A stretch of 64,000 nt of DNA from Candidatus Peregrinibacteria bacterium. GTDB lineage: Bacteria; Patescibacteriota; Gracilibacteria; UM-FILTER-43-11. The translations under genes and the position numbers were made by a program. The notes beneath the pieces are model-generated. The model saw nothing but the letters and a program-made list of their open reading frames with translations, had not been told where the DNA came from and did no database searches. Numbering within the stretch: the stretch's first letter is position 1; every line of letters begins with the position of its first letter. Below, in pieces: positions 55,960 through 64,000 of this stretch. The stretch lies in NCBI GenBank assembly GCA_016699515.1, contig CP064978.1, positions 62,001-126,000 of the forward strand, in the 5' to 3' direction.

Positions 55960-56226
55960 TTATTGGTAGATCGAATGGTTCCCAACGTCAATGAACGCCA
56001 CACGGTCTTCATCAGTAAATTTAAAAACGATTCGATCCGAATAATTCACTGAAAATGAGTAGCAATCTTTAAATCGTCCTTTTAGCTTGTGCGTTCGGAG
56101 CCTTGGATCAAAGCAGTTTTTTTGAAATAATTGGATCCTTTTTTTGACCAATGCTTTTGTGCTGGGGTCAATTTTTTTGAATTGTTTTATAAAATGCCGT
56201 GTGTACTCAATTTCTTTAATTTCCAT
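55960..56226 (-). CDS. RelE/ParE-superfamily toxin
   Basis: An 88-residue protein of the RelE/YafQ/YoeB-like fold: EYTRHFIKQFKKIDPSTKAL, then DPRLRTHKLKGRFKDCYSFS, RIVFKFTDEDRVAFIDVGNH and a final IYQ. The basic strand and the R residues fit an mRNA interferase. The stop codon abuts that of the convergent thioredoxin-like gene. The restored antitoxin lies 3 bases upstream. Confidence 0.87.
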   Translation of the reverse strand: MEIKEIEYTRHFIKQFKKIDPSTKALVKKRIQLFQKNCFDPRLRTHKLKGRFKDCYSFSVNYSDRIVFKFTDEDRVAFIDVGNHSIYQ

Positions 56227-56229
56227 TTT

Positions 56230-56449
56230 TATTCAAATAATTCATCGATCGAACTTAATTTTTTCAGTTTCCCGGCTTCTTTTTCGGCCTCATAAATTGC
56301 AATTGCTTTTTCGAGCTGTTCTTCTTCTTTGGCTTTTCGGTAGAGTTCTTTAAAGTACTCAGAAATGGTGTAGTGATTTTTTTCGTTTTTTGTTTTATTT
56401 CCTTAATCCATTCTTCTGGAAAGGTGATGTGCCTGGTTGTGCTAGCCAT
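56230..56449 (-). CDS. Antitoxin of the RelE-type toxin, frameshift
   Basis: About 73 residues. MASTTRHITFPEEWIKEIKQ is a typical strand-helix of a ribbon-helix-helix antitoxin. The frame is lost in T7 56377-56383 (A7 on the coding strand). One added A gives KNHYTISEYFKELYRKAKEE and the acidic tail LKKLSSIDELFE, a normal toxin-binding end. The restored stop at 56230 lies 3 bases before the toxin ATG, the expected spacing. Confidence 0.8.
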
Positions 56450-56613
56450 TTCTATAATGTTAGATTCTTTACAATTTTATATAATTTTTTACATAAATGC
56501 AATGTGTGCTTTTTGCTACTGCTTTTTGGGCAATTGTTGATATAATTTTCGTGAGAGTTTTGCGAGATTAGAGAATTTTCTCCTACAACTCTTAAAACTC
56601 TTAATAAAAAAGC

Positions 56614-58032
56614 ATGAAAAAATATCCTGTGGGATTGATCGGTCTTGCGGTGATGGGTCAGAACTTGGCTCGTAATTTGGCGAGCAAAGGTTTTCCGGTG
56701 ATGACCTATAATCGGACCACCCAAACCGCGGAAGAATTTATAAAGGCCTATGGGCATGAAGGGCTCGATTTTTGCACCACTCTAAAAGATTTTTTAGCGT
56801 CTTTGGAGCGCCCGCGGAAAATTATTTTGATGGTGAAAGCGGGCGCACCCGTCGATGAAACTTTGAATGCCCTTTTGCCTTTTCTTGAAAAAGGGGACGT
56901 TCTGATCGACGGAGGTAACTCCAATTACCACGACACCATTCGTCGCTCCCAGTCGATGCCGAAAGGAATTGAGTTTGTGGGCATGGGTGTTTCGGGTGGC
57001 GAAGAAGGTGCGTTAAGGGGTCCCAGCTTGATGCCTGGGTGCAATAAAGAAGCCTGGAAAGTGATCCGCCCTTTGATGCAAAAAATTGCTGCCAAAGATT
57101 TTTCAGGCAAACCGTGCGTTACCCACGTTGGTCCGGATGGAGCTGGGCATTACATTAAAATGGTCCATAACGGTATAGAATACGCCGTTATGCAGATGAT
57201 GGCCGAAGCCTACGACATGCTTAAGCGCATGTATCGCCTTCCTCCTCAGCGCATTTCGACTATTTTTGCTGATTATAATCAAGGTAAATTAAAATCTTTT
57301 TTATTTGAAATTGCCGTTCCGGTTTTGTCTCGCAAAGACGATTTGAAATCGGGATACTTGATCGACTCTATTTTAGACAAAGCCGGCCAAAAAGGGACCG
57401 GTCGCTGGGTGGCATTGGATGCTTTGGAGCATGGGGCTGCTTTGCCCACCCTTACCGAGGCGGTTTATGCACGCAGTCTTTCCTCTTTTAAAAAAGAGCG
57501 GTTGTTGCTCGCCTCCCTTTATAAACGCACCATTCCCAAGCCGCCCATTCCACTGAACGAATTTATCATCGTTTTGGAAAACGCTTTGTATGCCGGCATG
57601 ATCAGCTGCTACGCCCAAGGCTTTGAATTGATTCGTATTACCGCCGAAGACCAAAAGTGGAAATTAAACTTTGCCGAAATTGCGCGCATTTGGGAGGGCG
57701 GCTGCATCATTCGTGCTGACTTGCTTAATTTTTTGCATGAAGCGTTTTTGATTGAAAAAGGTAAACCCGTTCATTTGTTCACCATTCCTTCCATTCGACA
57801 TGCCCTTAATAAAGACATCCCCTCCCTTCGGGCCATTACGTCGGTGGCGGTTCAATATGGGGTTCCTGCGTTGGCATTTGGTACAGCGTTGGGTTATTTT
57901 GAATCGATGACTTCTGCTATTTTACCTGCACAATTCATTCAAGGGCTGCGCGATTTTTTTGGCGCTCACACCTATGAACGTATCGATCGCAAGGGTAGCT
58001 TTCATACCCCTTGGTCGAACCTTAACCTCTAA
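56614..58032 (+). CDS. gnd: 6-phosphogluconate dehydrogenase (decarboxylating)
   Basis: Oxidises 6-phosphogluconate to ribulose 5-phosphate, CO2 and NADPH. A 472-residue, full-length frame. The Rossmann motif is GLIGLAVMGQNLARNLASKG with NRTT after the second strand, favouring NADP. GMGVSGGEEGALRGPSLMPG and the catalytic Lys/Asn region GPDGAGHYIKMVHNGIEY are intact, as is DKAGQKGTGRW. First gene of gnd-zwf-pgl. Confidence 0.95.
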   Translation: MKKYPVGLIGLAVMGQNLARNLASKGFPVMTYNRTTQTAEEFIKAYGHEGLDFCTTLKDFLASLERPRKIILMVKAGAPVDETLNALLPFLEKGDVLIDGGNSNYHDTIRRSQSMPKGIEFVGMGVSGGEEGALRGPSLMPGCNKEAWKVIRPLMQKIAAKDFSGKPCVTHVGPDGAGHYIKMVHNGIEYAVMQMMAEAYDMLKRMYRLPPQRISTIFADYNQGKLKSFLFEIAVPVLSRKDDLKSGYLIDSILDKAGQKGTGRWVALDALEHGAALPTLTEAVYARSLSSFKKERLLLASLYKRTIPKPPIPLNEFIIVLENALYAGMISCYAQGFELIRITAEDQKWKLNFAEIARIWEGGCIIRADLLNFLHEAFLIEKGKPVHLFTIPSIRHALNKDIPSLRAITSVAVQYGVPALAFGTALGYFESMTSAILPAQFIQGLRDFFGAHTYERIDRKGSFHTPWSNLNL

Positions 58033-58065
58033 AGGTACGATCCTATTGTTTCCTATTATTTTTCT

Positions 58066-59486
58066 ATGCTCACTAAAAAAATTATCAAAGAAAATCTTAA
58101 TTTTATTTTGTTTGGTGCTTCGGGTGATCTAGCTCAGCTTAAATTGTTTCCTTCCCTTTATGAGTTGGTCTGGCAAAAACGCATGCCTGCACATTATATT
58201 ATTTTCGGATTCGCCCGCACTCAATGGACCCATGCTGAGTTTCGTGATCACGTTGAAAAAAGTGTTCGCACGCATCTTGATCATGTTGATGATGATTTAT
58301 TATCTGAGTTGCTTGCTCACGTTTATTATGTTTCAGGCTCGTATGATGATGGGAAATCTTATGAACAGCTTGCCGCTGAAATCCATCGTTACCAACCCGA
58401 CCCATCCGCAAAAACACTCGCCTATTACGCGATTCCCCCCACGTTGTTTCAATCGGTCACTCAGCAATTAGGCGGAATGCGCACCCAGTTTTCGGGCCCT
58501 TTCCACATCATGATCGAAAAGCCTTTTGGACAGGACCGAGAAAGTGCCAGTGATTTGTTTCAATTCATTCTTAATTACTTTGATCACGATGAAGTGTTTT
58601 TGCTGGATCATTATCTTGGTAAATCATCCGTAAAAAGTATTTTGCCTTTGCGTTATTATAATTCGGTTTTGAATTTTCTTTTGCAAGGAAAAGAAATTGC
58701 TAACATTCAAATCAGTGCCCTTGAAACTTTGGGGGTAGAAGAACGTATCGGATTTTTTGATCAGGTTGGGATTGTGAAAGATATGATCCAATCTCATTTG
58801 TTTCAGGTGCTTGCCCTGCTCACTATGAGCATGCCCGTGGATGAAGCGGTAAAAAATATTCGTCGCGAAAAAGGAAATATCCTCGCCGCACTAAGACCGG
58901 ATCAACGTCCGGGAAGTTTGGTGTTGGGTCAATACAAAGGGTATCGCGACCAACCCGGTGTTCCGCCCGATTCCAATACTCCTACCTTTGCTGCGCTTCG
59001 CTGCTATTTGGATTTGTTGGATTGGTATCGTGTTCCGATTTATATTCGTACCGGAAAACGGCTCTCTCACAAGCATACTTATGTGACCATCGAATTTAAA
59101 AAATCGATTTTTCAAGAAAATACTCGTGCACAACCCAATCGATTGGTTTTGGAACTTTTCCCATCCGAAAAATTCAAATCCACATGGTCAATAAATATGG
59201 AGAATTGATCCCTTCCGAAACGCATTCCGGCACGTCGCTGGCTTGCTCGGGTGAGGATTGCCTGCCACCTTATGGACGCTTGATTTTGAATGCTGCTTTG
59301 AGCGAGCAAAAGAGCTTTTTAAGCGTTGATGAAATTTTGGCTTCGTGGCAACTGATTGATGACTTGATGCTTCTTTCTCATCTTAATAAACAGCCGCCGC
59401 TGATTTATGAGGATGCCACTCACGGCCCCTCCGAACAATTTCAGTTGGTTCAAGCCGATGGATTTGAATGGTTTGACCCCGAGTAA
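58066..59486 (+). CDS. zwf: Glucose-6-phosphate 1-dehydrogenase, one frameshift
   Basis: The first step of the oxidative pentose phosphate pathway. About 473 residues. The NADP site reads NFILFGASGDLAQLKLFPSL, and the substrate motif is FLLDHYLGKSSVKSI with the conserved Lys of HYLGK. RIGFFDQVGIVKDMIQSHL and PIYIRTGKRLSHK follow. The frame is lost in A5 59168-59172; one added A gives SEKIQIHMVNKYGELIPSET. It lies 33 bases after gnd. Confidence 0.94.
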
Positions 59487-59545
59487 ATTAATTACCAATG
59501 TCTAATACACAAATTCCAAACAATAACTAATTCAAAAATAACTAA

Positions 59546-60220
59546 ATGACCGAAACTAGTTTTTTTCATACTTTTTCAGACTTAGATACGTTTGTTAAGG
59601 AGAGCGTTCTATCGATTGAACTTTTTCTTTCCGAAAAATTAAAACAGCAGCCGCTGGTTCGTGTGGCTTTAAGTGGAGGAAGCAGCCCGCAACCGGTTTA
59701 TAATGCTTTGGCAAAATCCACCGTGATCGATTGGAGTCGTGTCGAACTCTATTTGGTCGACGAACGCTATGTTCCACTGGACGATCCCCATTCGAATTAT
59801 CGAATGATTCAAGAAACGTTAGCTGCTCATGTTCCTTTGGAGCACTTTTGTTATTTTGATACAGACGAATCGATTGAAGACGCCTTGGAAGACTACGAAG
59901 CCGATCTGCCAGACCGTTTTGATTTGGTTTTATTAGGATTGGGTGAAGATGGACACATCGCTTCGCTTTTTCCCCATTCACCTGCACTTCATTCCCCTGA
60001 ACGCGTGCTCCATACCGAATCTGAATCCGGCCCCATCCGTGATCGACTTACCCTTGGTTTGCCCATGATTTTAAATAGTGAGGCGGTGATTTTTATTGTG
60101 CAAGGCCATAATAAAATGTCTGTTGTTGAACAATTTCTGCATCAAACCGGATCCATAGACGAACTTCCTGCGCGCACACTTTTGCACCATGCTCAGCTTC
60201 AGTTTTACTTTTTAACCTGA
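59546..60220 (+). CDS. pgl: 6-phosphogluconolactonase
   Basis: Hydrolyses the lactone produced by Zwf. The 224-residue NagB-like-fold protein has VALSGGSSPQPVYNAL, the VELYLVDERYVPLDDPHSNY motif and LVLLGLGEDGHIASLFPHS, the DevB-type signature with catalytic His. It completes gnd-zwf-pgl, all on the same strand with gaps of 33 and 59 bases, consistent with one operon. Confidence 0.93.
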   Translation: MTETSFFHTFSDLDTFVKESVLSIELFLSEKLKQQPLVRVALSGGSSPQPVYNALAKSTVIDWSRVELYLVDERYVPLDDPHSNYRMIQETLAAHVPLEHFCYFDTDESIEDALEDYEADLPDRFDLVLLGLGEDGHIASLFPHSPALHSPERVLHTESESGPIRDRLTLGLPMILNSEAVIFIVQGHNKMSVVEQFLHQTGSIDELPARTLLHHAQLQFYFLT

Positions 60221-60234
60221 CTTCATCGTCGCCA

Positions 60235-60264
60235 TTGAACCCTTGATTTGCCCTGTGTTACAAT
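60235..60264 (+). promoter_or_regulatory. Promoter of 60295
   Basis: TTGAAC, 18 bases, TACAAT, 30 bases before the small ORF at 60295. Confidence 0.5.
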
Positions 60265-60294
60265 GGATCAAAATTCCATTTAAACTTGCAACTT

Positions 60295-60423
60295 ATGACA
60301 CGCCGTCAATACGTTGCCCTGATTCTTATTGCGTTGATTCTTCTTTTTTTAGCCACTTTTTTGGCTACCAAGGCAGAAGAGTCTCCGCTTAGTTTTTTTT
60401 CACCTGCGTTTTGGGTGGTTTGA
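60295..60423 (+). CDS. Small single-pass membrane protein
   Basis: 42 residues, MTRRQYVALILIALILLFLA then a short outside tail rich in Ser and Phe. One helix with positive residues in front suggests N-in topology. The promoter upstream and the following VIT gene 57 bases away support it. The function is unknown, and such ORFs can be chance. Confidence 0.5.
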   Translation: MTRRQYVALILIALILLFLATFLATKAEESPLSFFSPAFWVV

Positions 60424-60480
60424 TTTTCCTTTGCTTTTTTTATACAAGGAGTAGAATTGCTTTGTTTTAACCGACTTTTT

Positions 60481-61191
60481 ATGACCCAAAAAGATTCCAG
60501 AAAAAAATATGGCTACAACTGGCTGCCGGACTTTGTTTATGGCGGCATTGATGGCAGCGTAACCACTTTTGCGGTCGTGGCGGGAGTTCAAGGGGCCTCC
60601 CTTTCCATTCCGGTTATTTTAATTTTGGGTTTTGCTAATTTATTTGCAGATGGATTTTCGATGGCATCCGGAAAATACTTGAGTGATAAATCTGCCCAGG
60701 AGCAGTATAAAAACTTAAGGCAAATCGAATTTGAACGCTTAACCCGACAGCCCGAAAAAGAACTGGCCGGGGTGCGCACTATTTTAAAACATTATGGCTT
60801 TAAGGGTGAAGATTTAAAAAAAGCCATTGCGGTGGTCACTCAAGATAAGGACAAATGGGCCGATATGCTGATGATGCACGAATTTAATATGAATCAAGAA
60901 AGCGTTAATCCTTTAAAGGGAGCGCTTGCGACATTTTCCGCCTTTTTAATGATTGGGATCATTCCTTTGTTGGCCTATTTATTCAAAGCGTTTTTGCCTC
61001 TCACTCCCAATGGACTTTTTGCGCTGACGTGCGTAGCTACTTTTTTGGCCATGTTTATTGTTGGCGCGGTTAAATCACGGTTTGTCACCAAAAGCTGGTT
61101 TGCGTCTGGCTTAGAAATTGCGGGGATGGGAAGTTTAGCCGCCACCATTTCGTATTTAATCGGGTTTTTGTTGAAAGGATTGGTTGGCTAA
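60481..61191 (+). CDS. VIT1/CCC1-family transporter
   Basis: About 236 residues starting at ATG 60481. NWLPDFVYGGIDGSVTTFAV opens the family's first helix, and LGFANLFADGFSMASGKYLS is the second conserved helix. A cytoplasmic helical insert of about 70 residues (Lys/Glu-rich) is followed by three more helices. Relatives move iron or manganese out of the cytoplasm or into storage. Confidence 0.87.
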   Translation: MTQKDSRKKYGYNWLPDFVYGGIDGSVTTFAVVAGVQGASLSIPVILILGFANLFADGFSMASGKYLSDKSAQEQYKNLRQIEFERLTRQPEKELAGVRTILKHYGFKGEDLKKAIAVVTQDKDKWADMLMMHEFNMNQESVNPLKGALATFSAFLMIGIIPLLAYLFKAFLPLTPNGLFALTCVATFLAMFIVGAVKSRFVTKSWFASGLEIAGMGSLAATISYLIGFLLKGLVG

Positions 61192-61211
61192 TCTGAGGTA
61201 GCGGGAGAATA

Positions 61212-61240
61212 TTGATCTGTTTAACATTATATGTTATAAT
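61212..61240 (+). promoter_or_regulatory. Promoter of 61268
   Basis: TTGATC, 17 bases, TATAAT, 27 bases before ATG 61268. Confidence 0.65.
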
Positions 61241-61267
61241 ATTCTTTTAGTTTTCTAAATTTCTTTT

Positions 61268-61726
61268 ATGTCTTTTTCTGAACAATACTCAACCCACGAA
61301 CCAATTAGCGCTGCTAATGATCAACCCAAACTTACCCCTGCTCAGCTCGAAAAGGAGCTTTCCAAAGTCGATTTGGTAGCAAAAATTGCTGATAAAGCTA
61401 AGTTAGAAGCCCTGGTGGGGGCTTTTTTGCCTGAAATTGGTGATGTTGCCGGTGTTCTACCCTCACTCTACATTGTTTATAAGGCTAAACAGTTGGGAGC
61501 CTCAAAATGGGAAATTGCAAAAATGGTGGCGCGCGCGGGTGTCGATTTAGGCATTGGCTTAGTTCCTTTTATAGGCGATGTCATTGATTTCGCCTACAAT
61601 AGTAATCTTAAAAATGCCGAAGCACTTCGAGATTATTTTGAGGCATTGGATAAACAAGCCTTAATACAGAGCGATCGAGATGGCGAAAAAGCAGCCTTGG
61701 CCGCCCCTCAACAAAAGGCCGCCTAA
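61268..61726 (+). CDS. DUF4112-type membrane-associated protein
   Basis: A 152-residue protein. Residues about 50-130 (FLPEIGDVAGVLPSLYIVYK, then VDLGIGLVPFIGDVIDFAY) show the paired P-x-x-GD motifs and hydrophobic helices of DUF4112 proteins. The flanks are polar. Family function is unknown. It is monocistronic with a clear promoter. Confidence 0.75.
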   Translation: MSFSEQYSTHEPISAANDQPKLTPAQLEKELSKVDLVAKIADKAKLEALVGAFLPEIGDVAGVLPSLYIVYKAKQLGASKWEIAKMVARAGVDLGIGLVPFIGDVIDFAYNSNLKNAEALRDYFEALDKQALIQSDRDGEKAALAAPQQKAA

Positions 61727-61754
61727 TATCAGCTCGCACACTATTTATTTATTT

Positions 61755-62252
61755 TTATTGTGTGATTTTACATAAAAAGCCACATTCGTTTTTTAGTTGT
61801 TGATTCAATAAATACAATCCCAGCCCCATTAATGCCAAGCTTGCTGCTTTGAATATTAGTTGGTGTTCACTCATAAAGCTCATCAATGAACTGACGCCAA
61901 AAAGCCCGATGAGCGGGAACGTGCAGACCGTACAAAATGATGTTAGTGTTCCTAAAAGTAATCCAATTCCGCTCGCGGAGCCCATTTTCCAATTTTTTGC
62001 GGTGGCGTTTAATGTCATTTTTTCCCACATTCCTCCGGCCAACAGGCCGGCTGCTATGCTGAGTAATACACTAAAAATAATGCCGATCACGGTTAAATTT
62101 CCTCCCATCACGCACATAAAATCGCGACTTCCCGGCAAATGGGCCATTGCATAATAATTGATTGCAAAAAAAGTTGAGCCTACGGCAGTAAAAATTCCTA
62201 CTGAAACCGGGTTTTTAAATAGACCTATAATGGGCAATTTTTTTTCAATCAC
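61755..62252 (-). CDS. Hypothetical four-helix membrane protein with Cys pairs
   Basis: A 165-residue protein starting at GTG 62252 with four hydrophobic helices. A CTVC pair lies in the third helix (LTSFCTVCTFPLIGLFG), a single Cys precedes MGGN, and C-x3-C (CGFLC) is at the C-terminus. Its Cys in a Gly/Pro-containing helix loosely recalls small metal or thiol transporters, but I cannot assign a family. It follows the Smr gene at a distance of 68 bases. Confidence 0.6.
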   Translation of the reverse strand: MIEKKLPIIGLFKNPVSVGIFTAVGSTFFAINYYAMAHLPGSRDFMCVMGGNLTVIGIIFSVLLSIAAGLLAGGMWEKMTLNATAKNWKMGSASGIGLLLGTLTSFCTVCTFPLIGLFGVSSLMSFMSEHQLIFKAASLALMGLGLYLLNQQLKNECGFLCKITQ

Positions 62253-62320
62253 TGGGTAAAATTTAGGTTGTGGCTCTGCACCATACTAACAAACATTCAC
62301 GGATTTGCCCATGGATGGCC

Positions 62321-62725
62321 TTAATTCAGAATGACCATAATGGCTCCGGTGCCCCCATTTTTAGAAGGTGCGGTGCCAAAAGAACGTACTTTTCCTTTCC
62401 ATTTTAGTTCTTCTAATTCGCGCAGTATGGCTTCTTTTAATATACTCTTACCTTCGCTGTGCAATCCCTTTCCTACAATAACCAATATTTTTTTTAGCCG
62501 CGCTCGATGACATGTTTCAATAAAGAACTGCAAGCGCTCTTTGCCAATTTCTATTGTGCACCCGTGTAAGTCGATTGTTCTTTCCGGCTCTTTTGGGGCG
62601 CGAGTCGGTTTGCTTATTTTTTCTTTATCCATTATCAAAACACCCTTTTCTTTTTCGACCAAATCGCTTTTATTCGGTTCAAATTCATCCATTAATTCCT
62701 CCATTTTTTTCGCATGCTTTTCCAT
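62321..62725 (-). CDS. Smr-domain protein
   Basis: A 134-residue stand-alone Smr domain: TIDLHGCTIEIGKERLQFFI carries the DLHG motif, and ILVIVGKGLHSEGKSILKEA carries the GKG/H motif. The C-terminal GTAPSKNGGTGAIMVIL completes it. Smr domains nick or bind DNA or RNA; stand-alone bacterial ones have been linked to ribosome rescue nucleases. The N-terminal 45 residues are acidic. It lies 10 bases after 62736. Confidence 0.88.
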   Translation of the reverse strand: MEKHAKKMEELMDEFEPNKSDLVEKEKGVLIMDKEKISKPTRAPKEPERTIDLHGCTIEIGKERLQFFIETCHRARLKKILVIVGKGLHSEGKSILKEAILRELEELKWKGKVRSFGTAPSKNGGTGAIMVILN

Positions 62726-62735
62726 GAATTTAGTT

Positions 62736-63458
62736 TTAAATCAGGGTTTTTTTCAGCATTTTTTCCAGAGCTTCTTCTTGTAACAATTCCGATGAAAATA
62801 CCGGATTAAACCCAGCGACAAGATCAAAATTATCTCTTTTTAGCGCCATATTTAAATAGTCTTCAGCCGATACATTTAGTCGACCTGCGCGGGATTTGAG
62901 CGGAATTTTTTTGGGCAAGAGCCCTTCGTAGGCACGGTAAACTACTTCGGTACACACTAAACGATCGCTGCGGCGAAAATCAAAATCAAAATCATAAGCT
63001 TTGCCATGGTGAACCAAACTTTTTTTGAGTCCGATTTCAATCTCTAGTTCACTCAATTTAGGTCGCAAAATGACCAGGCAATCGGAATGGAAAGGGGAGT
63101 TGATTGAGCGAATTTGTACCCCGTCTTTCAACGACTCCAATACCCGATGAGGCGTTTCATCCAACTTTTCTACCGCCTTCCAATCCACCGGATTTTGCGG
63201 AATAAGCCAGTTTTTTAATTGGTCAATTTTCCCCAAATAAAGTGCGGCATGTGGCCAATAGCCCGGCAAAAAATAGTTGGTGACTGCATATTCTTTACGA
63301 GTGATGAGCACGTCTCCGGGCTTGAGTAGCACACCGAGCATTTCATGAATTTCGTTCGGCAAAACGGGGTGATGAGTGGGGTTGGTTGAAAGCCCACCAA
63401 TCCATTTTGAAATGACCGACTGCGCCTCGTACATCCCTTTTTCTATATTTGATTTCAC
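62736..63458 (-). CDS. YiiX-like permuted papain-fold hydrolase
   Basis: A 240-residue protein starting at GTG 63458 (or ATG 63434). LLKPGDVLITRKEYAVTNYF and GYWPHAALYLG hold the His of the circularly permuted NlpC/P60 (YiiX/YebB) fold, and RLVCTEVVYRAYEG holds the nucleophile Cys. Relatives hydrolyse peptidoglycan or lipids. No signal peptide is seen, so a lipid-directed or cytoplasmic role is possible. It lies 11 bases after the 63470 gene. Confidence 0.78.
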   Translation of the reverse strand: MKSNIEKGMYEAQSVISKWIGGLSTNPTHHPVLPNEIHEMLGVLLKPGDVLITRKEYAVTNYFLPGYWPHAALYLGKIDQLKNWLIPQNPVDWKAVEKLDETPHRVLESLKDGVQIRSINSPFHSDCLVILRPKLSELEIEIGLKKSLVHHGKAYDFDFDFRRSDRLVCTEVVYRAYEGLLPKKIPLKSRAGRLNVSAEDYLNMALKRDNFDLVAGFNPVFSSELLQEEALEKMLKKTLI

Positions 63459-63469
63459 CCAGTCTTCTT

Positions 63470-64000
63470 TCAGTTCGCGCCCTTTAACTTAAAATAATCG
63501 GCCACCTGTTGCGAACTGCTTAGTTCTGCCCGTGTTTTTAATTGTTGAATGATTTCTTTTAGCTCCGGTGCCGGGGTATCCGTTTCGCTTATTTTTTCAA
63601 ACATCCAATTGGCCCAAGCAATTCGAGCTAAGTTCTCCGTTTCAATCAAAGACTGTTGAATGGCGTTGTATGCTCCTTTCGGAATTCCAAAATAGGCACT
63701 GCCTTCATTCAATTTGTTGCGAATGGGCTCTACTGCATCGATGGTGTCTAAAATAAATCGTGCCATATCCACTAAAATCAACATGGATGCGTACAAAGCA
63801 AAGAACTTTGTTTTTTCGATCATTTCGGTGCGCCAGGTTATCGGAGGTCGATTTTCGATGATGGTTTCTAGCAGTGCATTGCGCGCTTGCCAATACGCCA
63901 CAAAAATATGTAGCCATTTTTCTTCTTCGTTGGGATTTAAATAATTTCGACGTTCTGCGTGCTCGTGGACCGCTTCGATTATTTGAGCCTTTACCCCATC
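63470..64000 (-). CDS. Hypothetical protein, 5' end outside window
   Basis: The frame is open on the minus strand from 64000 to 63470, 176 residues visible. It is helical, with one amphipathic or weakly hydrophobic segment (KTKFFALYASMLILVDMARF). No family is recognised. It is the most upstream visible gene of the (-) set 63470>62736>62321, which share short gaps. A GTG at 63901 is internal to the open frame and is probably not the start. Confidence 0.65.
   Translation of the reverse strand, partial: DGVKAQIIEAVHEHAERRNYLNPNEEEKWLHIFVAYWQARNALLETIIENRPPITWRTEMIEKTKFFALYASMLILVDMARFILDTIDAVEPIRNKLNEGSAYFGIPKGAYNAIQQSLIETENLARIAWANWMFEKISETDTPAPELKEIIQQLKTRAELSSSQQVADYFKLKGAN

Noticed and set aside
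1..64000. UGA read as Gly (code 25 of some Gracilibacteria)
   Set aside because: TGA ends genes at tight overlaps (hepT/dnaE ATGA, ccdA/54814 ATGA, 23517/24308 GTGA), and no gene needs TGA read through.
1..64000. tRNA genes, rRNA genes and CRISPR arrays
   Set aside because: A by-eye scan found no T-loop plus acceptor pairing outside coding regions and no regularly spaced repeats. A covariance-model search would settle tRNAs.

Overview
The window looks like chromosome from an uncultured bacterium of the Patescibacteria/CPR type, most likely near Peregrinibacteria/Gracilibacteria. This is inferred from gene content, not from a marker gene. The clues are a CPR-typical cysteine-rich protein with a zinc-ribbon partner, two TrmB-like regulators, a B12-dependent ribonucleotide reductase, an SLH-domain surface protein and many lineage-specific hypothetical genes. 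TGA is a normal stop here (several ATGA and GTGA gene overlaps), so code 25 does not apply. I see no tRNA, rRNA, CRISPR array or transposase.

Layout. 1-5769 (-): four large or unknown genes, the first running off the window. 5778-7261 (-): leucyl aminopeptidase. 7417-13586 (+): a MazF-like toxin-antitoxin pair, cca, a MntA/HepT toxin-antitoxin pair and dnaE, closely packed; the last toxin overlaps dnaE by 4 bases. 13667-14587 (-): Xer recombinase. 14793-23442 (+): a striking block of small membrane-anchored, cysteine-containing proteins from repeated families, two orphan fragments of a protease propeptide, and a 1182-residue secreted subtilisin-like protease, with a shared promoter-like element in front of six transcription units. 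23517-25489: an anti-sigma kinase/STAS fusion with a membrane SpoIIE-type phosphatase. 25700-27258: RNase Y. 27352-31776: Pur-alpha-like protein, glycosyltransferase, GIY-YIG protein, ABC exporter and TrmB regulator. 32061-35567: cysteine-rich CPR protein, zinc ribbon and SLH protein. 35617-39772: cobalamin adenosyltransferase and class II ribonucleotide reductase, divergent around a pair of NrdR-box-like sites. 39907-51131: second TrmB regulator, asparaginase-like protein with an internal duplication, possible nuclease, arginase-fold protein, BT1-type and DMT transporters, Nudix and flavodoxin-fold enzymes, transaldolase, sensor kinase. 51384-60220: transketolase, LOG protein, CcdA with a thioredoxin-like partner, a RelE-type toxin-antitoxin pair, and gnd-zwf-pgl. 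With transaldolase these supply both branches of the pentose phosphate pathway. 60295-64000: small membrane protein, VIT-family transporter, DUF4112 protein and a (-) operon with Smr and YiiX-like proteins.

Quality warning. At least 14 genes, many expected to be essential (dnaE, tkt, zwf, rny, pepA), are broken by one- or two-base length changes in homopolymers or a dinucleotide repeat, and each is restored to a normal family sequence by undoing the change. dnaE also lacks about 28 residues of its catalytic core. I read these mainly as assembly errors. Coordinates of such genes are given for the restored span and the break is stated in each entry.
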